Assembly (NCBI GenBank): GCA_050948785.1
Contig: JBMNEM010000001.1
Location: 303,902-367,901, forward strand
Direction of reading: 5' to 3'
DNA: 64,000 nt
Source of the DNA: JAAZMI01 sp050948785
GTDB taxonomy: Bacteria; Bacillota; Dethiobacteria; DTU022; UBA8154
The notes under the pieces were generated by a model that had not been told where the DNA came from, made no database searches, and worked only from the letters and a program-made list of their open reading frames with translations. Below, piece by piece: positions 26,342 through 35,637 of this stretch (the stretch's first letter is position 1; the number at the start of each line of letters is the position of its first letter). A program made the position numbers and the translations under genes.

Positions 26342-27598
26342 ATGATTGAAGCAGTTCGTAACGCCTGGAGTATAAAAGAGCTGCGTCAGAGGATTATTTT
26401 TACCGTGCTGATGCTGGTTGTTTTCCGTATTGGGGCGCACGTCCCCGTGCCGGGAATTAATCCCGCGGTTATAGCTGATTTTTTCAAAGGGAATACCCTT
26501 TTCGGGTTTTACAACGTGATCGCCGGTGGTGCCCTGAAGAATTTCACCATTTTTGCCATGGGCATTATGCCCTATATCAATGCTTCGATTATCATGCAAC
26601 TGTTAACAGTTGTTATACCCCGGCTTAAAGAGTGGAGCGAAGAAGGGGTCGAAGGACGCAAAAAAATGATCCAGTTGATCCGCTATACCACGGTCGTCCT
26701 GGCCTTTTTACAGGGTACGGGGATAACCTTTGGCTTAATGCGGGATGCGGTAACGGATCAACGTCTTCCTGTTTACCTGGTGATTATTATTTCGCTGACA
26801 GCGGGTACCGCTTTTCTCATGTGGTTGGGTGAGTTGATTACGGAAAAAGGGATCGGCAACGGTATCTCACTGCTTATTTTTGCTGGTATTATTGCCGGTT
26901 TCCCTTCGGAGGTAGGGATGACTGTAGAACTGCTGCGCTTGGGCGAAGTTCATTTTCTCACTCTTGTGCCCATACTTCTTGTCCTGATCGCCCTGATTGT
27001 CGGCATTATTGCCCTTGAGGTCGGGCGGAGGCGTATTATAGTGCAGTATGCTAAAAGGGTGGTGGGCCGGCGTATGTACGGAGGGCAGAGCACGCATATC
27101 CCCCTGAAGGTTAACCAGGCAGGGGTGATCCCGGTGATTTTTGCCTCGGCCATTTTAATGTTTCCGGCCACGATTGAAATGTTTGTCAATCATCCGATTG
27201 CCCGGAGTATTTCGGCGGCATTAAGTTTTGGAACATGGTTGAATACTGTTCTTTACGCCCTTTTTATTATTCTATTTACCTTTTTTTATACGGCGATTCA
27301 ATTTGATCCCATGAAGGTGGCGGGGGATATCAAAAGATACGGGGGCTTTATTCCCGGCCTGAGACCCGGGCGTCCCACGGCAGAATATTTAGGTAAAGTT
27401 TCCGGCCGGCTTACGGTGGTAGGGGCCTTTTCATTGGCTTTTATCTGTATTTTACCGATTCTTTTACAAAATTTTACCCGTATAAACCTTATTTTTGGCG
27501 GGACCTCCCTGATTATTATTGTCGGTGTGGCCCTGGAAACGATGCGACAGATTGAAAGCCACATGCTCATGCGAAACTATCAGGGATTTATGAAATAA
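26342..27598 (+). CDS. secY: Preprotein translocase subunit SecY
   Basis: A 418-residue channel subunit of the Sec translocon with ten hydrophobic segments. Landmarks are the N-terminal RIGAHVPVPGIN, GIMPYINASIIMQLL, GIGNGISLLIFAGI, and the cytosolic loop KRYGGFIPGLRPGRPTAEYL. It works with SecE (718-912). It is followed directly by map, with no adk in between. Confidence 0.98.
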   Translation: MIEAVRNAWSIKELRQRIIFTVLMLVVFRIGAHVPVPGINPAVIADFFKGNTLFGFYNVIAGGALKNFTIFAMGIMPYINASIIMQLLTVVIPRLKEWSEEGVEGRKKMIQLIRYTTVVLAFLQGTGITFGLMRDAVTDQRLPVYLVIIISLTAGTAFLMWLGELITEKGIGNGISLLIFAGIIAGFPSEVGMTVELLRLGEVHFLTLVPILLVLIALIVGIIALEVGRRRIIVQYAKRVVGRRMYGGQSTHIPLKVNQAGVIPVIFASAILMFPATIEMFVNHPIARSISAALSFGTWLNTVLYALFIILFTFFYTAIQFDPMKVAGDIKRYGGFIPGLRPGRPTAEYLGKVSGRLTVVGAFSLAFICILPILLQNFTRINLIFGGTSLIIIVGVALETMRQIESHMLMRNYQGFMK

Positions 27599-27613
27599 GG
27601 GGGATTGCAGAGG

Positions 27614-28360
27614 TTGATTATTGTCAAATCGCCTCAGGAGATAGAACTTATGCGCCAGGGAGGACGCATTGTAGCAGAAACACTGCAGGAATTGGCCCGG
27701 GTGATTAAACCGGGATTAACTACCCGGCAGCTGGATACGATTGCCCGGCGTTGCATAGAAAAATTTCAAGCCGAACCGGCCTTTTTAGGTTATCAGGGGT
27801 TTCCTGCCAGCATTTGTGCCTCGTTAAATGAGGAGGTCGTCCACGGTATTCCCGGTTCGCGGCGTCTGAAAAAAGGCGATATTATCAGTATTGATGTCGG
27901 GGCACGCTATAAAGGCTATTATGCCGATGCGGCAGCTTCGTTTCCCGTGGGTGAAGTACCTTCTCTGGCGAAACGCCTCCTGGAGGTGACCAGGGAATCG
28001 CTCTACCAGGGGATTGCAAAAGCTGTTCCAGGAAACCGTCTTTACGATATTTCTGCAGCTATTCAGGCCTATGTGGAAGCCGCGGGTTTTTCTGTTGTGC
28101 GCACCTATGTGGGCCACGGTATCGGTAGCGAAATGCACGAAGAACCGCAAGTCCCTAATTTTGGCTCTCCGGGCAGAGGACCTTTACTTGAACCGGGGAT
28201 GGTTCTGGCTATTGAGCCCATGGTGAATGTCGGAGGCTGGGAAGTAGAAACAAAAGATGATCAATGGACAGTAGTAACCAAAGACGGAAGCCTCTCAGCA
28301 CATTTTGAGCATACTGTAGCTATTTTGCAGGATGGCCCGGAAATTCTGACCTCTTTATAG
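27614..28360 (+). CDS. map: Methionine aminopeptidase, type I
   Basis: A 248-residue enzyme that removes the initiator methionine. Metal ligands are visible in the usual places: D in SIDVGARYKGYYADAA (two Asp), H in YVGHGIG, E in EPQVPNFG and AIEPM, and the C-terminal HFEHTVAI. TTG at 27614 gives the family N-terminus MIIVKSPQEIELMR; a TTG at 27605 would add three residues. Confidence 0.96.
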   Translation: MIIVKSPQEIELMRQGGRIVAETLQELARVIKPGLTTRQLDTIARRCIEKFQAEPAFLGYQGFPASICASLNEEVVHGIPGSRRLKKGDIISIDVGARYKGYYADAAASFPVGEVPSLAKRLLEVTRESLYQGIAKAVPGNRLYDISAAIQAYVEAAGFSVVRTYVGHGIGSEMHEEPQVPNFGSPGRGPLLEPGMVLAIEPMVNVGGWEVETKDDQWTVVTKDGSLSAHFEHTVAILQDGPEILTSL

Positions 28361-28372
28361 GGGGGAATTAAA

Positions 28373-28687
28373 GTGCAGATGGAATTAGGGCAGGTAGTCA
28401 AGTCACTGGCGGGAAGGGATAAAGGGAAAATTTACCTTATCATTGGTTTTATTGCAGGTGGCAGGGTGCTTTTGGTCGATGGCCGTGTACGAACGGTAAA
28501 CAAACCAAAGAAGAAAAATATAAAACACCTGCAACCTTACCGCTGTGTTATTCCGGAGGTCAAGGAGAGGATCCGGCAGGGTAATTTAAACGATAATGCG
28601 GTGAGAAATGCGCTGAATATCTTATTTCCTGTGGAAAATGATGAGTGTAACTCGCTATGTCTCCGGACCTCTTCGTCGAATGGATAG
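28373..28687 (+). CDS. KOW-domain RNA-binding protein (L14e-like)
   Basis: A 104-residue protein with a KOW-like N-terminus (GQVVKSLAGRDKGKIYLIIG; VLLVDGRVRTVNKPKKKN), found between map and infA in many Clostridia. The basic patch suggests RNA binding, perhaps ribosome-associated; its exact role is unknown to me. GTG at 28373 or ATG at 28379 could start it. Confidence 0.85.
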   Translation: MQMELGQVVKSLAGRDKGKIYLIIGFIAGGRVLLVDGRVRTVNKPKKKNIKHLQPYRCVIPEVKERIRQGNLNDNAVRNALNILFPVENDECNSLCLRTSSSNG

Positions 28688-28708
28688 AGAAAGGAGGCAT
28701 GCCCGGGT

Positions 28709-28930
28709 ATGTCCAAAAAGAAAGATGTTATTGAAGTCGAAGGTACGGTTGTCGAGCCTTTACCTAATGCCATGTTCAGAGTAGAGTTAAAAAACGGGGT
28801 TACGATCCTGGCTCATGTTTCAGGTAAAATACGGATGAATTTTATCCGCATTCTTTCCGGAGACCGTGTTTTGGTGGAGCTATCACCCTATGACCTTACC
28901 AGGGGACGCATCACTTATCGCTATAAATAG
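28709..28930 (+). CDS. infA: Translation initiation factor IF-1
   Basis: A 73-residue S1-like OB-fold protein (IEVEGTVVEPLPNAMFRVEL; RILSGDRVLVELSPYDLTRG). It blocks the A site during initiation. ATG after AAAGGAGG. Confidence 0.97.
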   Translation: MSKKKDVIEVEGTVVEPLPNAMFRVELKNGVTILAHVSGKIRMNFIRILSGDRVLVELSPYDLTRGRITYRYK

Positions 28931-28959
28931 CATAAATAAAGGATAAAGGAGGTCAACCT

Positions 28960-29073
28960 GTGAAAGTACGTCCATCGGTAAAAGTTATTTGTGAAAAATG
29001 CAAAGTGATCCGTCGCAACAAAAAAGTGATGGTGATCTGTGAAAATCCCAAGCACAAACAGGTCCAGGGTTAA
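28960..29073 (+). CDS. rpmJ: 50S ribosomal protein L36 (bL36)
   Basis: A 37-residue protein with the zinc ligands CEKC, C and H (MKVRPSVKVICEKCKVIRR; VICENPKHKQVQG). GTG start after AAAGGAGG. Confidence 0.95.
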   Translation: MKVRPSVKVICEKCKVIRRNKKVMVICENPKHKQVQG

Positions 29074-29155
29074 ATATGTATTTCAGTGTGATCACATGCT
29101 GCCTTTATTTTTAAGGCATTTGTAAATATTCCGGGTGGAACGATCCGGGTACCGG

Positions 29156-29184
29156 TTCCCGGGTGAGGGTAGAAGACCCGGGAA
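29156..29184 (+). promoter_or_regulatory. Perfect inverted repeat in the rpsM leader
   Basis: TTCCCGGGT (29156-29164) and ACCCGGGAA (29176-29184) form a 9-bp GC-rich stem with an 11-base loop, in the 196-base gap between rpmJ and rpsM. There is no T run after it, so it is not a simple terminator. A TATAAT follows at 29198-29203 but without a recognisable -35. It may be an autoregulatory site of the alpha operon. Confidence 0.45.
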
Positions 29185-29269
29185 GCCCTGGAACGTGTAT
29201 AATTACCTTTTAAAAGGGTATCCTAGTTACGTTTAATTTTTTTTGGATAAGCTAGAAGGGGGTGCAAAA

Positions 29270-29641
29270 TTGGCCAGGATAGCAGGGGTCGATTTGCCAC
29301 GTGATAAAAGAGTGGAAGTGGCCTTGACTTATATTTATGGTTTGGGACGCAAAAGGGCTCAACAGGCGTTGCAATATACCAATATTAATCCCGATACCCG
29401 GATAAGAAATCTTACTGAAGAAGAAATTAACAAGTTAAGGGAGTATATTGATAAAAACTACAAGGTGGAAGGCGACCTGCGGCGTGATGTTTCTATGAAT
29501 ATCAAGCGCCTGACGGAAATCAGTTCCTACCGCGGAATCCGTCACCGCCGGGGGTTACCGGTCAGGGGGCAGGCTACGAAAACCAATGCCCGGACACGTA
29601 AAGGGCCTAAAAGAACCGTGGGGGTCCGCCGGAGAAAATAG
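29270..29641 (+). CDS. rpsM: 30S ribosomal protein S13 (uS13)
   Basis: A 123-residue S13 (MARIAGVDLPRDKRVEVALTY; YRGIRHRRGLPVRGQ near the end). TTG at 29270 after GAAGGGGGTG; the longer frame from 29243 adds residues without counterpart. Confidence 0.97.
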   Translation: MARIAGVDLPRDKRVEVALTYIYGLGRKRAQQALQYTNINPDTRIRNLTEEEINKLREYIDKNYKVEGDLRRDVSMNIKRLTEISSYRGIRHRRGLPVRGQATKTNARTRKGPKRTVGVRRRK

Positions 29642-29657
29642 GGAGGGTTGAGAGAGG

Positions 29658-30053
29658 ATGGCCAAAAGAAGAACTACTACCCGGCAGCGGCGCCGGGAGC
29701 GTAAAAATGTTGAACACGGCATTGCTCATATCAAGTCCAGTTTTAATAATACTGTGATTACGATTACAGATCTTCAGGGAAACAATATTTCCTGGTCCAG
29801 TGCCGGAGCAGTGGGTTTTAAGGGCTCGCGTAAATCCACGCCCTTTGCGGCACAGCTGGCCGCGGAATCAGCGGCGCGTATTGCTATGGAATCCGGTATG
29901 AGACAGGTAGAAGTTTTCGTCAAGGGGCCTGGTGCCGGCAGGGAAGCGGCGATACGTTCTTTACAGGCAGCCGGCCTGGAAGTTAACTTGATTAAAGATG
30001 TTACGCCCATTCCGCATAATGGTTGTCGCCCGCCGAAGCGACGCCGGGTTTAA
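29658..30053 (+). CDS. rpsK: 30S ribosomal protein S11 (uS11)
   Basis: A 131-residue S11 (HIKSSFNNTVITITD; GAVGFKGSRKSTPFAAQ; TPIPHNGCRPPKRRRV). ATG after GGGAGGG. Confidence 0.97.
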   Translation: MAKRRTTTRQRRRERKNVEHGIAHIKSSFNNTVITITDLQGNNISWSSAGAVGFKGSRKSTPFAAQLAAESAARIAMESGMRQVEVFVKGPGAGREAAIRSLQAAGLEVNLIKDVTPIPHNGCRPPKRRRV

Positions 30054-30088
30054 AAAAATTAAATTTAACAGGAGGTGTCAACGCAGAT

Positions 30089-30715
30089 ATGGCCAGGTAT
30101 CTAGAAGCTTCCTGCAGGCTTTGCCGTCGTGAGGGTACCAAACTCTATTTGAAGAGTGACAGATGTTACAGCGAAAAGTGTGCCTTTGTCCGCAAGGGAT
30201 ATCCTCCCGGCCAGCATGGACGGGGAAGACAAAAAGTTTCCGAATACGGGTTACAGTTACGGGAAAAACAAAAAGCGCGCCGAATTTATGGTGTACTGGA
30301 GAGACAGTTTAAACGATATTTTAAAGAGGCTGAGAGGCGTAAAGGAATTACCGGCGAAACACTGCTGCAAATATTGGAAAGCCGGTTGGATAACATGGTT
30401 TACCGCATGGGTTTGGCCCGTTCCCGGGCAGATGCCCGCCAGCTCGTACGCCATGGCCATTTCCTGGTTAACGATCACAAAGTAAATATACCATCTTATT
30501 TGACCAAGCCTGGTGATATAATTACCGTACGTGAAAAAAGTAAAAAAAGTCCTTTTTTCAAAGAACTGGCGGAGTGGGGAGCTGCCCAAGGAACTGTTGA
30601 CTGGTTAGAGGTGGATCGGGAAAAGATGAGCGGCAGAATTATCCGTTTTCCCTCCAGGGAAGAACTGGATGTGCCGATTACCGAACACCTTATTGTTGAG
30701 CTTTATTCGCGTTAA
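30089..30715 (+). CDS. rpsD: 30S ribosomal protein S4 (uS4)
   Basis: A 208-residue S4 of the zinc-binding type: CRLC, then C and C in DRCYSEKC near the N-terminus, and an S4 RNA-binding domain around residues 98-160 (SRLDNMVYRMGLARSRADARQ). ATG at 30089 after AGGAGGTG; the frame upstream to 30023 runs inside rpsK. Confidence 0.97.
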   Translation: MARYLEASCRLCRREGTKLYLKSDRCYSEKCAFVRKGYPPGQHGRGRQKVSEYGLQLREKQKARRIYGVLERQFKRYFKEAERRKGITGETLLQILESRLDNMVYRMGLARSRADARQLVRHGHFLVNDHKVNIPSYLTKPGDIITVREKSKKSPFFKELAEWGAAQGTVDWLEVDREKMSGRIIRFPSREELDVPITEHLIVELYSR

Positions 30716-30747
30716 AATTTCTCTGACTTATAGGAGGAAGAAATTTA

Positions 30748-31692
30748 GTGATTGAGATTGAAAAACCGAAAATTGAATGGGTTAATAAAGATGGAGATGC
30801 CTATGGCCACTTTGTTGTCGAACCCCTGGAAAGGGGTTACGGTATAACTTTGGGTAATTCACTGCGCCGCATTTTACTTTCATCTTTGCCCGGAGCGGCG
30901 GTTACAAGCGTGAAAATCGAAGGGGTATTACACGAGTTTTCCACTATTCCCCATATCCTGGAGGATACCCCGGAAATAATTTTAAACCTTAAAGATCTGC
31001 GCATGAAAATACACTCCTATGAACCGCAGGTGCTTGTTATTGATGCTCAGGGCCAGGGTGAAGTTAAAGCAGGTGATATCAGTGCACCGGCAGAAGTTGA
31101 GATCCTCAATCCCGACTTGGTGATTGCCACACTGGAAGAAGGCGGCAAGCTTTATATGGAGATCACGGCCAGCGTTGGCCGGGGCTATGTCCCGGCTGAA
31201 CGGAATAAATTTCCCAATCAGCCGATCGGGGTTATACCTGTTGATTCTATCTTTACACCTATTCGCAAGATTAATTTTAACGTGGAAGATACCAGGGTAG
31301 GGCAAGTTACAGATTATGACAAGCTGACTCTGGATATCTGGACTGACGGTAGTATACGGGCGGATGAAGCTCTGAGCTTGGGGGCCAAAATACTCAGCAA
31401 GCATTTAAACCTTTTTATTAATCTTACGGAAGAAGTGGACGAAGTAGAGATAGATAGTGAAGAGGACAAGGACAATATGGAGAAGGTTTTGGAGTTGACC
31501 ATCGAAGAACTGGATCTTTCCGTCCGTTCCTATAATTGCCTGAAAAGGGCGGGGATTAATACTGTGCAGGAACTGACCCTTAAAACAGAAGAAGAAATGA
31601 TGAAAGTGCGCAATTTAGGTAAAAAATCTTTGGAAGAGGTCCAGAACAAGCTTACGGAGCTTGGACTAGCTCTGAATAAAGAAGCAGAATAA
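30748..31692 (+). CDS. rpoA: DNA-directed RNA polymerase alpha subunit
   Basis: A 314-residue alpha subunit. The N-terminal domain has GYGITLGNSLRRILLSSLPG for dimerisation; the C-terminal domain (about 245-314) has LDLSVRSYNCLKRAGI and VRNLGKKSLEEV for UP-element and activator contact. GTG start after TAGGAGG. Confidence 0.98.
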   Translation: MIEIEKPKIEWVNKDGDAYGHFVVEPLERGYGITLGNSLRRILLSSLPGAAVTSVKIEGVLHEFSTIPHILEDTPEIILNLKDLRMKIHSYEPQVLVIDAQGQGEVKAGDISAPAEVEILNPDLVIATLEEGGKLYMEITASVGRGYVPAERNKFPNQPIGVIPVDSIFTPIRKINFNVEDTRVGQVTDYDKLTLDIWTDGSIRADEALSLGAKILSKHLNLFINLTEEVDEVEIDSEEDKDNMEKVLELTIEELDLSVRSYNCLKRAGINTVQELTLKTEEEMMKVRNLGKKSLEEVQNKLTELGLALNKEAE

Positions 31693-31776
31693 GCGGTTGG
31701 GTAGTTATTTTTTGGGAAGGAGGTGGACCGGTTTCTACTATTTGTTTTCTGCTCGCGTGGAAGCCGGGAATAAAAA

Positions 31777-32115
31777 ATGAGCAATCGCAAGTTTAGTCGT
31801 AAAGCAGGCCCAAGGAGGGCTCTCTTGCGGAATCTGGTTACCTCTTTTATTCTTGCCGAACGAATCGAAACTACCGAGGCCCGGGCTAAAGAGATCCAGG
31901 CGTTTGCCGAAAAAATGATTACCTTGGCCAAGAAGGGAGACCTTCACGCCCGCCGGCAGGCTCTTTCCTATATGTTGGATGAGGATGCTGTGACGAAATT
32001 ATTTGAAAAGGTCGGCCCACGGTTTGAGGATCGTACCGGCGGTTATACGCGCCTGTTGAAAAAAGGTTACCGTAAAGGCGATGGGGCCCCCCTGGCCATC
32101 TTGGAGCTGGTGTGA
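31777..32115 (+). CDS. rplQ: 50S ribosomal protein L17 (bL17)
   Basis: A 112-residue L17 (KFSRKAGPRRALLRNLVTS; GGYTRLLKKGYRKGDGAPLAILELV). ATG at 31777; a strong GAAGGAGG lies about 50 bases upstream, but none is at normal distance. Confidence 0.95.
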   Translation: MSNRKFSRKAGPRRALLRNLVTSFILAERIETTEARAKEIQAFAEKMITLAKKGDLHARRQALSYMLDEDAVTKLFEKVGPRFEDRTGGYTRLLKKGYRKGDGAPLAILELV

Positions 32116-32163
32116 GCACTACAGGGAGGGTGGCCGGGAATCTAAAATATAGTTAGGGCGCGA

Positions 32164-33006
32164 GTGAGCACTGTGGAGACGATTATTGAACTGAAGAATG
32201 TCACCTTTGATTATTCCTCCGGAGGGCAGTCCGTCAGGGCCCTGGAAAACATTTCCTTAAAGATCGGGAAAGGGGAATATCTGGCTTTAATCGGCCCGAA
32301 CGGTTCCGGTAAATCTACCTTGGCACGGCATCTAAATGCTTTACTATTACCAACATCCGGGGAAGTCCGGATTGACGGGTTTTTGACAGCGCAGGAAGAG
32401 CACTGCTGGGAGATTCGTCGCCGTGTGGGCATGGTATTTCAAAACCCGGATAACCAGATTGTGGCCACTACTGTAGAGGAAGATGTTGCTTTTGGCCTGG
32501 AAAACTTAGGAGTGGAGACGGGCCAGATTATTAAAAGGGTGCAGAAAGCTTTGGAGTTGGTCGGCCTGCGATCTTTCAGGAATCATGCGCCGCACCTGCT
32601 TTCCGGCGGGCAAAAACAAAGACTGGCCATCGCCGGTGTGCTCGCCATGTTTCCCCGCTGCCTGGTGCTGGATGAGCCTACAGCCATGCTTGATCCCCGT
32701 GGATGCCGCGAAGTCCTGGAAACGATCCGGAAAATGAACCGCCGGGAGGGCATCACAGTGGTGCACATCACACACTATATGGAGGAGATTTTGGAAGCGG
32801 ATCGTGTTCTGGTCATGGATAAGGGCAAAATTGTACAAAGCGGCAAACCGGCGGAAATCTTTGCCGGAGAAATTAATCTCGAGCAGCTTGGCTTGGAAAC
32901 TCCTACCATCCCCAAGCTGGCCCGCATACTGCGTGCCGGCGGGTTGGAGGTTCCCTCCCATGTATTAAATGTTCATGAGTTGGTGAATTTTTTAGGGGAA
33001 AAATGA
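32164..33006 (+). CDS. ecfA1: Energy-coupling factor transporter ATPase 1
   Basis: A 280-residue ABC ATPase of group II ECF vitamin/metal importers. Walker A is GPNGSGKST, the Q-loop MVFQNPDNQIV, the signature LSGGQKQRLAIAG and Walker B CLVLDEPT. It pairs with EcfA2 and EcfT; separate S subunits, none in this window, give the substrate. GTG start at 32164 or 32173. Confidence 0.95.
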   Translation: MSTVETIIELKNVTFDYSSGGQSVRALENISLKIGKGEYLALIGPNGSGKSTLARHLNALLLPTSGEVRIDGFLTAQEEHCWEIRRRVGMVFQNPDNQIVATTVEEDVAFGLENLGVETGQIIKRVQKALELVGLRSFRNHAPHLLSGGQKQRLAIAGVLAMFPRCLVLDEPTAMLDPRGCREVLETIRKMNRREGITVVHITHYMEEILEADRVLVMDKGKIVQSGKPAEIFAGEINLEQLGLETPTIPKLARILRAGGLEVPSHVLNVHELVNFLGEK

Positions 33007-33040
33007 CGTTTATGTCAGGAATGAACTGGTGGGCTTTTTT

Positions 33041-33895
33041 ATGTTCATTGAAACCAGAAATCTAACACATGTTTATATGCCGGAAACCCCTTTTCAAGTG
33101 GAAGCCTTAAAAAATGTTAACTTAAAAATTGAACAGGGCGAATTTGTGGGCATTATTGGCGAAACCGGCTCAGGTAAATCTACTCTGGTTCAACATTTTA
33201 ACGGCCTTTTAAAGCCCAGTTCCGGTGAGATGCTCTTTGAGGGCCGTAATATCTGGAAAGAAGAGTTCAGCTTGCAGGAACTACGTTCCCGCATCGCGCT
33301 TCTTTTTCAATTTCCGGAACACCAACTGTTTGAGGAAACAGTCTTTAAAGACGTTGCTTTTGGGCCCCGTAACCTGGGTTTGGTGGGAGAAGAACTAAAA
33401 AAAAGAGCACAGTACAGCCTGGAGTTGGTCGGTCTTGATTATGAAACCTATCAAGAACGTTCTCCTTTTAACCTGAGCGGTGGTGAAAAGAGAAGGGTTG
33501 CTCTGGCAGGAATTTTGGCCATGAAACCGGAAGTAATTATTCTGGATGAACCGACTGCGGGTATGGACCCTGCGGGCAGGCGGTATCTGCTGGAACAAAT
33601 TAAAAAAATGCACAGGGAAAAAAATCTCACTGTGGTCCTGGTTACCCACAATATGGAGGATGTTTCACGCTTGGCCGAAAAACTTTTTGTGTTTTCCCGT
33701 GGGGAATTGGTGTTGCAGGGTACACCGGCAGAGGTTTTTAACTCTGCCCCGGTAATCGAAAAAATAGGGCTGGATCTTCCCCCCCTCACAGATCTCCTGC
33801 AGAAATTAAAAACAAGGAAGAATAATATCCGGACGGATCTTTTTTCTGTAGAGGAGGCGGGTAGAGAAATATTGCATCATTTTAAGAAGGATTGA
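33041..33895 (+). CDS. ecfA2: Energy-coupling factor transporter ATPase 2
   Basis: A 284-residue paralogue of EcfA1: Walker A GETGSGKST, Q-loop LLFQFPEHQLF (the FPEHQLF form is typical of EcfA2), signature LSGGEKRRVALAG, Walker B VIILDEPT. ATG at 33041 matches the family start; a GTG at 33029 adds four residues. Confidence 0.95.
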   Translation: MFIETRNLTHVYMPETPFQVEALKNVNLKIEQGEFVGIIGETGSGKSTLVQHFNGLLKPSSGEMLFEGRNIWKEEFSLQELRSRIALLFQFPEHQLFEETVFKDVAFGPRNLGLVGEELKKRAQYSLELVGLDYETYQERSPFNLSGGEKRRVALAGILAMKPEVIILDEPTAGMDPAGRRYLLEQIKKMHREKNLTVVLVTHNMEDVSRLAEKLFVFSRGELVLQGTPAEVFNSAPVIEKIGLDLPPLTDLLQKLKTRKNNIRTDLFSVEEAGREILHHFKKD

Positions 33896-33900
33896 AGGCC

Positions 33901-34695
33901 GTGCGCAGCATAACTTTGGGACATTACCTTCCCGGTAATTCCCTTCTGCATAAATTGGATCCAAGAATTAAATTAATAAACCTGTTTATCCTCTTTGCTG
34001 CGTTGTTCATGATCAAAAGTTTTTTAGGGTTTGCAATTTTTTGTATCTTTATTCTGACAGTATTTTTTAGTGCGGGCCTTCCCTGGCGTTATTTTCTACG
34101 GGGTTTAAAGCCAATCTTTTATATCGTTTTTTTTACAATTACCTTGCACTTCTTGTTTACTAAAGGGGGGCGGGTATACTGGCACTGGGGGCCGTTAACG
34201 GTGGAAGAAGCCGGGGTTTATTTGGGAACTTTTATGACCCTGAGGCTTATTTTACTGGTCATTACGACACTGTTGGTTACTTTGACCACGTCCCCCATAG
34301 CTTTTGCCGATGGGATAGAGTTCTTACTGCGCCCTTTTCGCTGCTTAGGGGTGCCGGGCCATGAAATTGCCATGATGATGACGATCGCTTTAAGGTTTAT
34401 TCCCACGTTGATGGAAGAAGGCACGAAAATTCGCAATGCTCAAATGGCCCGTGGAGCGGATTTTGAAACGGGAAACATTTTTCGCCGTGCCCGCAGCCTG
34501 GTTCCTTTGTTGGTTCCTCTTTTTGTCAGTGCCTTTCGTCGCGCTGACGAACTGGCGGTAGCGATGGAAGCGCGCTGTTACCGTGGGGGAGTAAATCGCA
34601 CTAAAATGCGGCAGTTACAGACCGGCATCCTGGATTATTTTGGTTTGGTTACCGTTGCCGGTTTTACCCTAGCCCTTATTTTAAGCGGCGTCTAG
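33901..34695 (+). CDS. ecfT: Energy-coupling factor transporter transmembrane protein
   Basis: A 264-residue membrane protein with about five or six hydrophobic segments, beginning RSITLGHYLPGNSLLHKLDPR as EcfT does, and with two Ala-Arg-Gly/Ala-Arg-Cys type coupling motifs (NAQMARGADF; AVAMEARCYRGG). GTG at 33901 fits the family. It couples EcfA1/A2 hydrolysis to S-subunit toppling. Confidence 0.94.
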   Translation: MRSITLGHYLPGNSLLHKLDPRIKLINLFILFAALFMIKSFLGFAIFCIFILTVFFSAGLPWRYFLRGLKPIFYIVFFTITLHFLFTKGGRVYWHWGPLTVEEAGVYLGTFMTLRLILLVITTLLVTLTTSPIAFADGIEFLLRPFRCLGVPGHEIAMMMTIALRFIPTLMEEGTKIRNAQMARGADFETGNIFRRARSLVPLLVPLFVSAFRRADELAVAMEARCYRGGVNRTKMRQLQTGILDYFGLVTVAGFTLALILSGV

Positions 34696-34752
34696 GCTTT
34701 GGTTTGCAGATTGGAATGCAGCCGCTGTTTGCAGATGGAGGGTGATGCCAGT

Positions 34753-35511
34753 TTGCTGAATTACCTGCTTGTCCTCTCCTATGATGGGACTTCTTACCAT
34801 GGGTTTCAGACCCAAAAGAACGCCTTGACAGTGCAAGAATTGGTAGAAAAAAGCCTGGAAATAATTTATAAGAAAAAAATAAGAGTGGAGGCTGCCGGCA
34901 GGACAGATTCCGGAGTACATGCCCGGGGGCAGATCGTAAATTTTTATGCGCCTCCTCTGCTTGCTCCGTTGCAGCTTCTCCGAGCCCTGAACAGACTTTT
35001 ACCGGCCGATATCGTTGTTTTAAAAACCAAAATCGTCTCTGATGATTTTCATGCCCGGAGGGACGCCCGAGCCAAACTATATTCCTATACTATTGATAAC
35101 GGTCCTGCAGCGGATATCTTCCGTAGACATTTTTCCTGGCATATACGTGTTCCCCTGGAGACAGAGGCCATGCAGGAGGGTGCCCGCTTTTTGGTCGGAA
35201 AACACGATTTTAAGGCCTTTCAATCTTCTGGCAGCACAGTAAAGACGACAGTGCGTACTCTTTTTTCCTTAAAAATTGAACGGGAAAAAAAAATGCTTAT
35301 TTTAAATTTTAAGGGGGATGGTTTTCTTTATAAAATGGTGCGCAGTATAACAGGGACGCTGGTAGATGTGGGGCGGCGAAAGATGGAACCACAGGGAATC
35401 AGGAGGATACTGGAAAGTAAAGAGCGTCAGAAGGCAGGGATGACGGCTCCGGCCAGAGGGCTTTGCCTGGAAAAGGTTCTTTACCGGGATTCTGACGACG
35501 ATGGAGCTTGA
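34753..35511 (+). CDS. truA: tRNA pseudouridine(38-40) synthase
   Basis: A 252-residue TruA. The catalytic aspartate lies in AAGRTDSGVHARGQ, and FHARRDARAKLYSY and DGFLYKMVRSI are present. It modifies U38-U40 in the anticodon arm. TTG at 34753 after GGAGGGTGAT; an ATG at 34735 and frames from 34699 are less like the family. The rplM promoter overlaps its end. Confidence 0.93.
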   Translation: MLNYLLVLSYDGTSYHGFQTQKNALTVQELVEKSLEIIYKKKIRVEAAGRTDSGVHARGQIVNFYAPPLLAPLQLLRALNRLLPADIVVLKTKIVSDDFHARRDARAKLYSYTIDNGPAADIFRRHFSWHIRVPLETEAMQEGARFLVGKHDFKAFQSSGSTVKTTVRTLFSLKIEREKKMLILNFKGDGFLYKMVRSITGTLVDVGRRKMEPQGIRRILESKERQKAGMTAPARGLCLEKVLYRDSDDDGA

Positions 35512-35536
35512 CTGTAAGTAGTAATTATAATAAAAT
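35508..35536 (+). promoter_or_regulatory. Promoter for rplM-rpsI
   Basis: TTGACT at 35508-35513, 17 bases, TAAAAT at 35531-35536, overlapping the truA stop codon. It would transcribe rplM and rpsI with a leader of about 95 bases that contains an unused strong AAAGGAGG at 35574. Confidence 0.65.
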
Positions 35537-35637
35537 AACCGTTGTAACAGACGGAAAATGAAATGTTGCAGGAAAGGAGGTTACAGGCCTGCTGAAAACC
35601 GGAAGATTCATTTTTTATGAACATGGCAGGCAAAGAT

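Noticed and set aside
29198..29203. TATAAT before rpsM as a promoter
   Set aside because: No -35-like hexamer at 16-18 bases and no TGn extension, so it is not listed as a feature.
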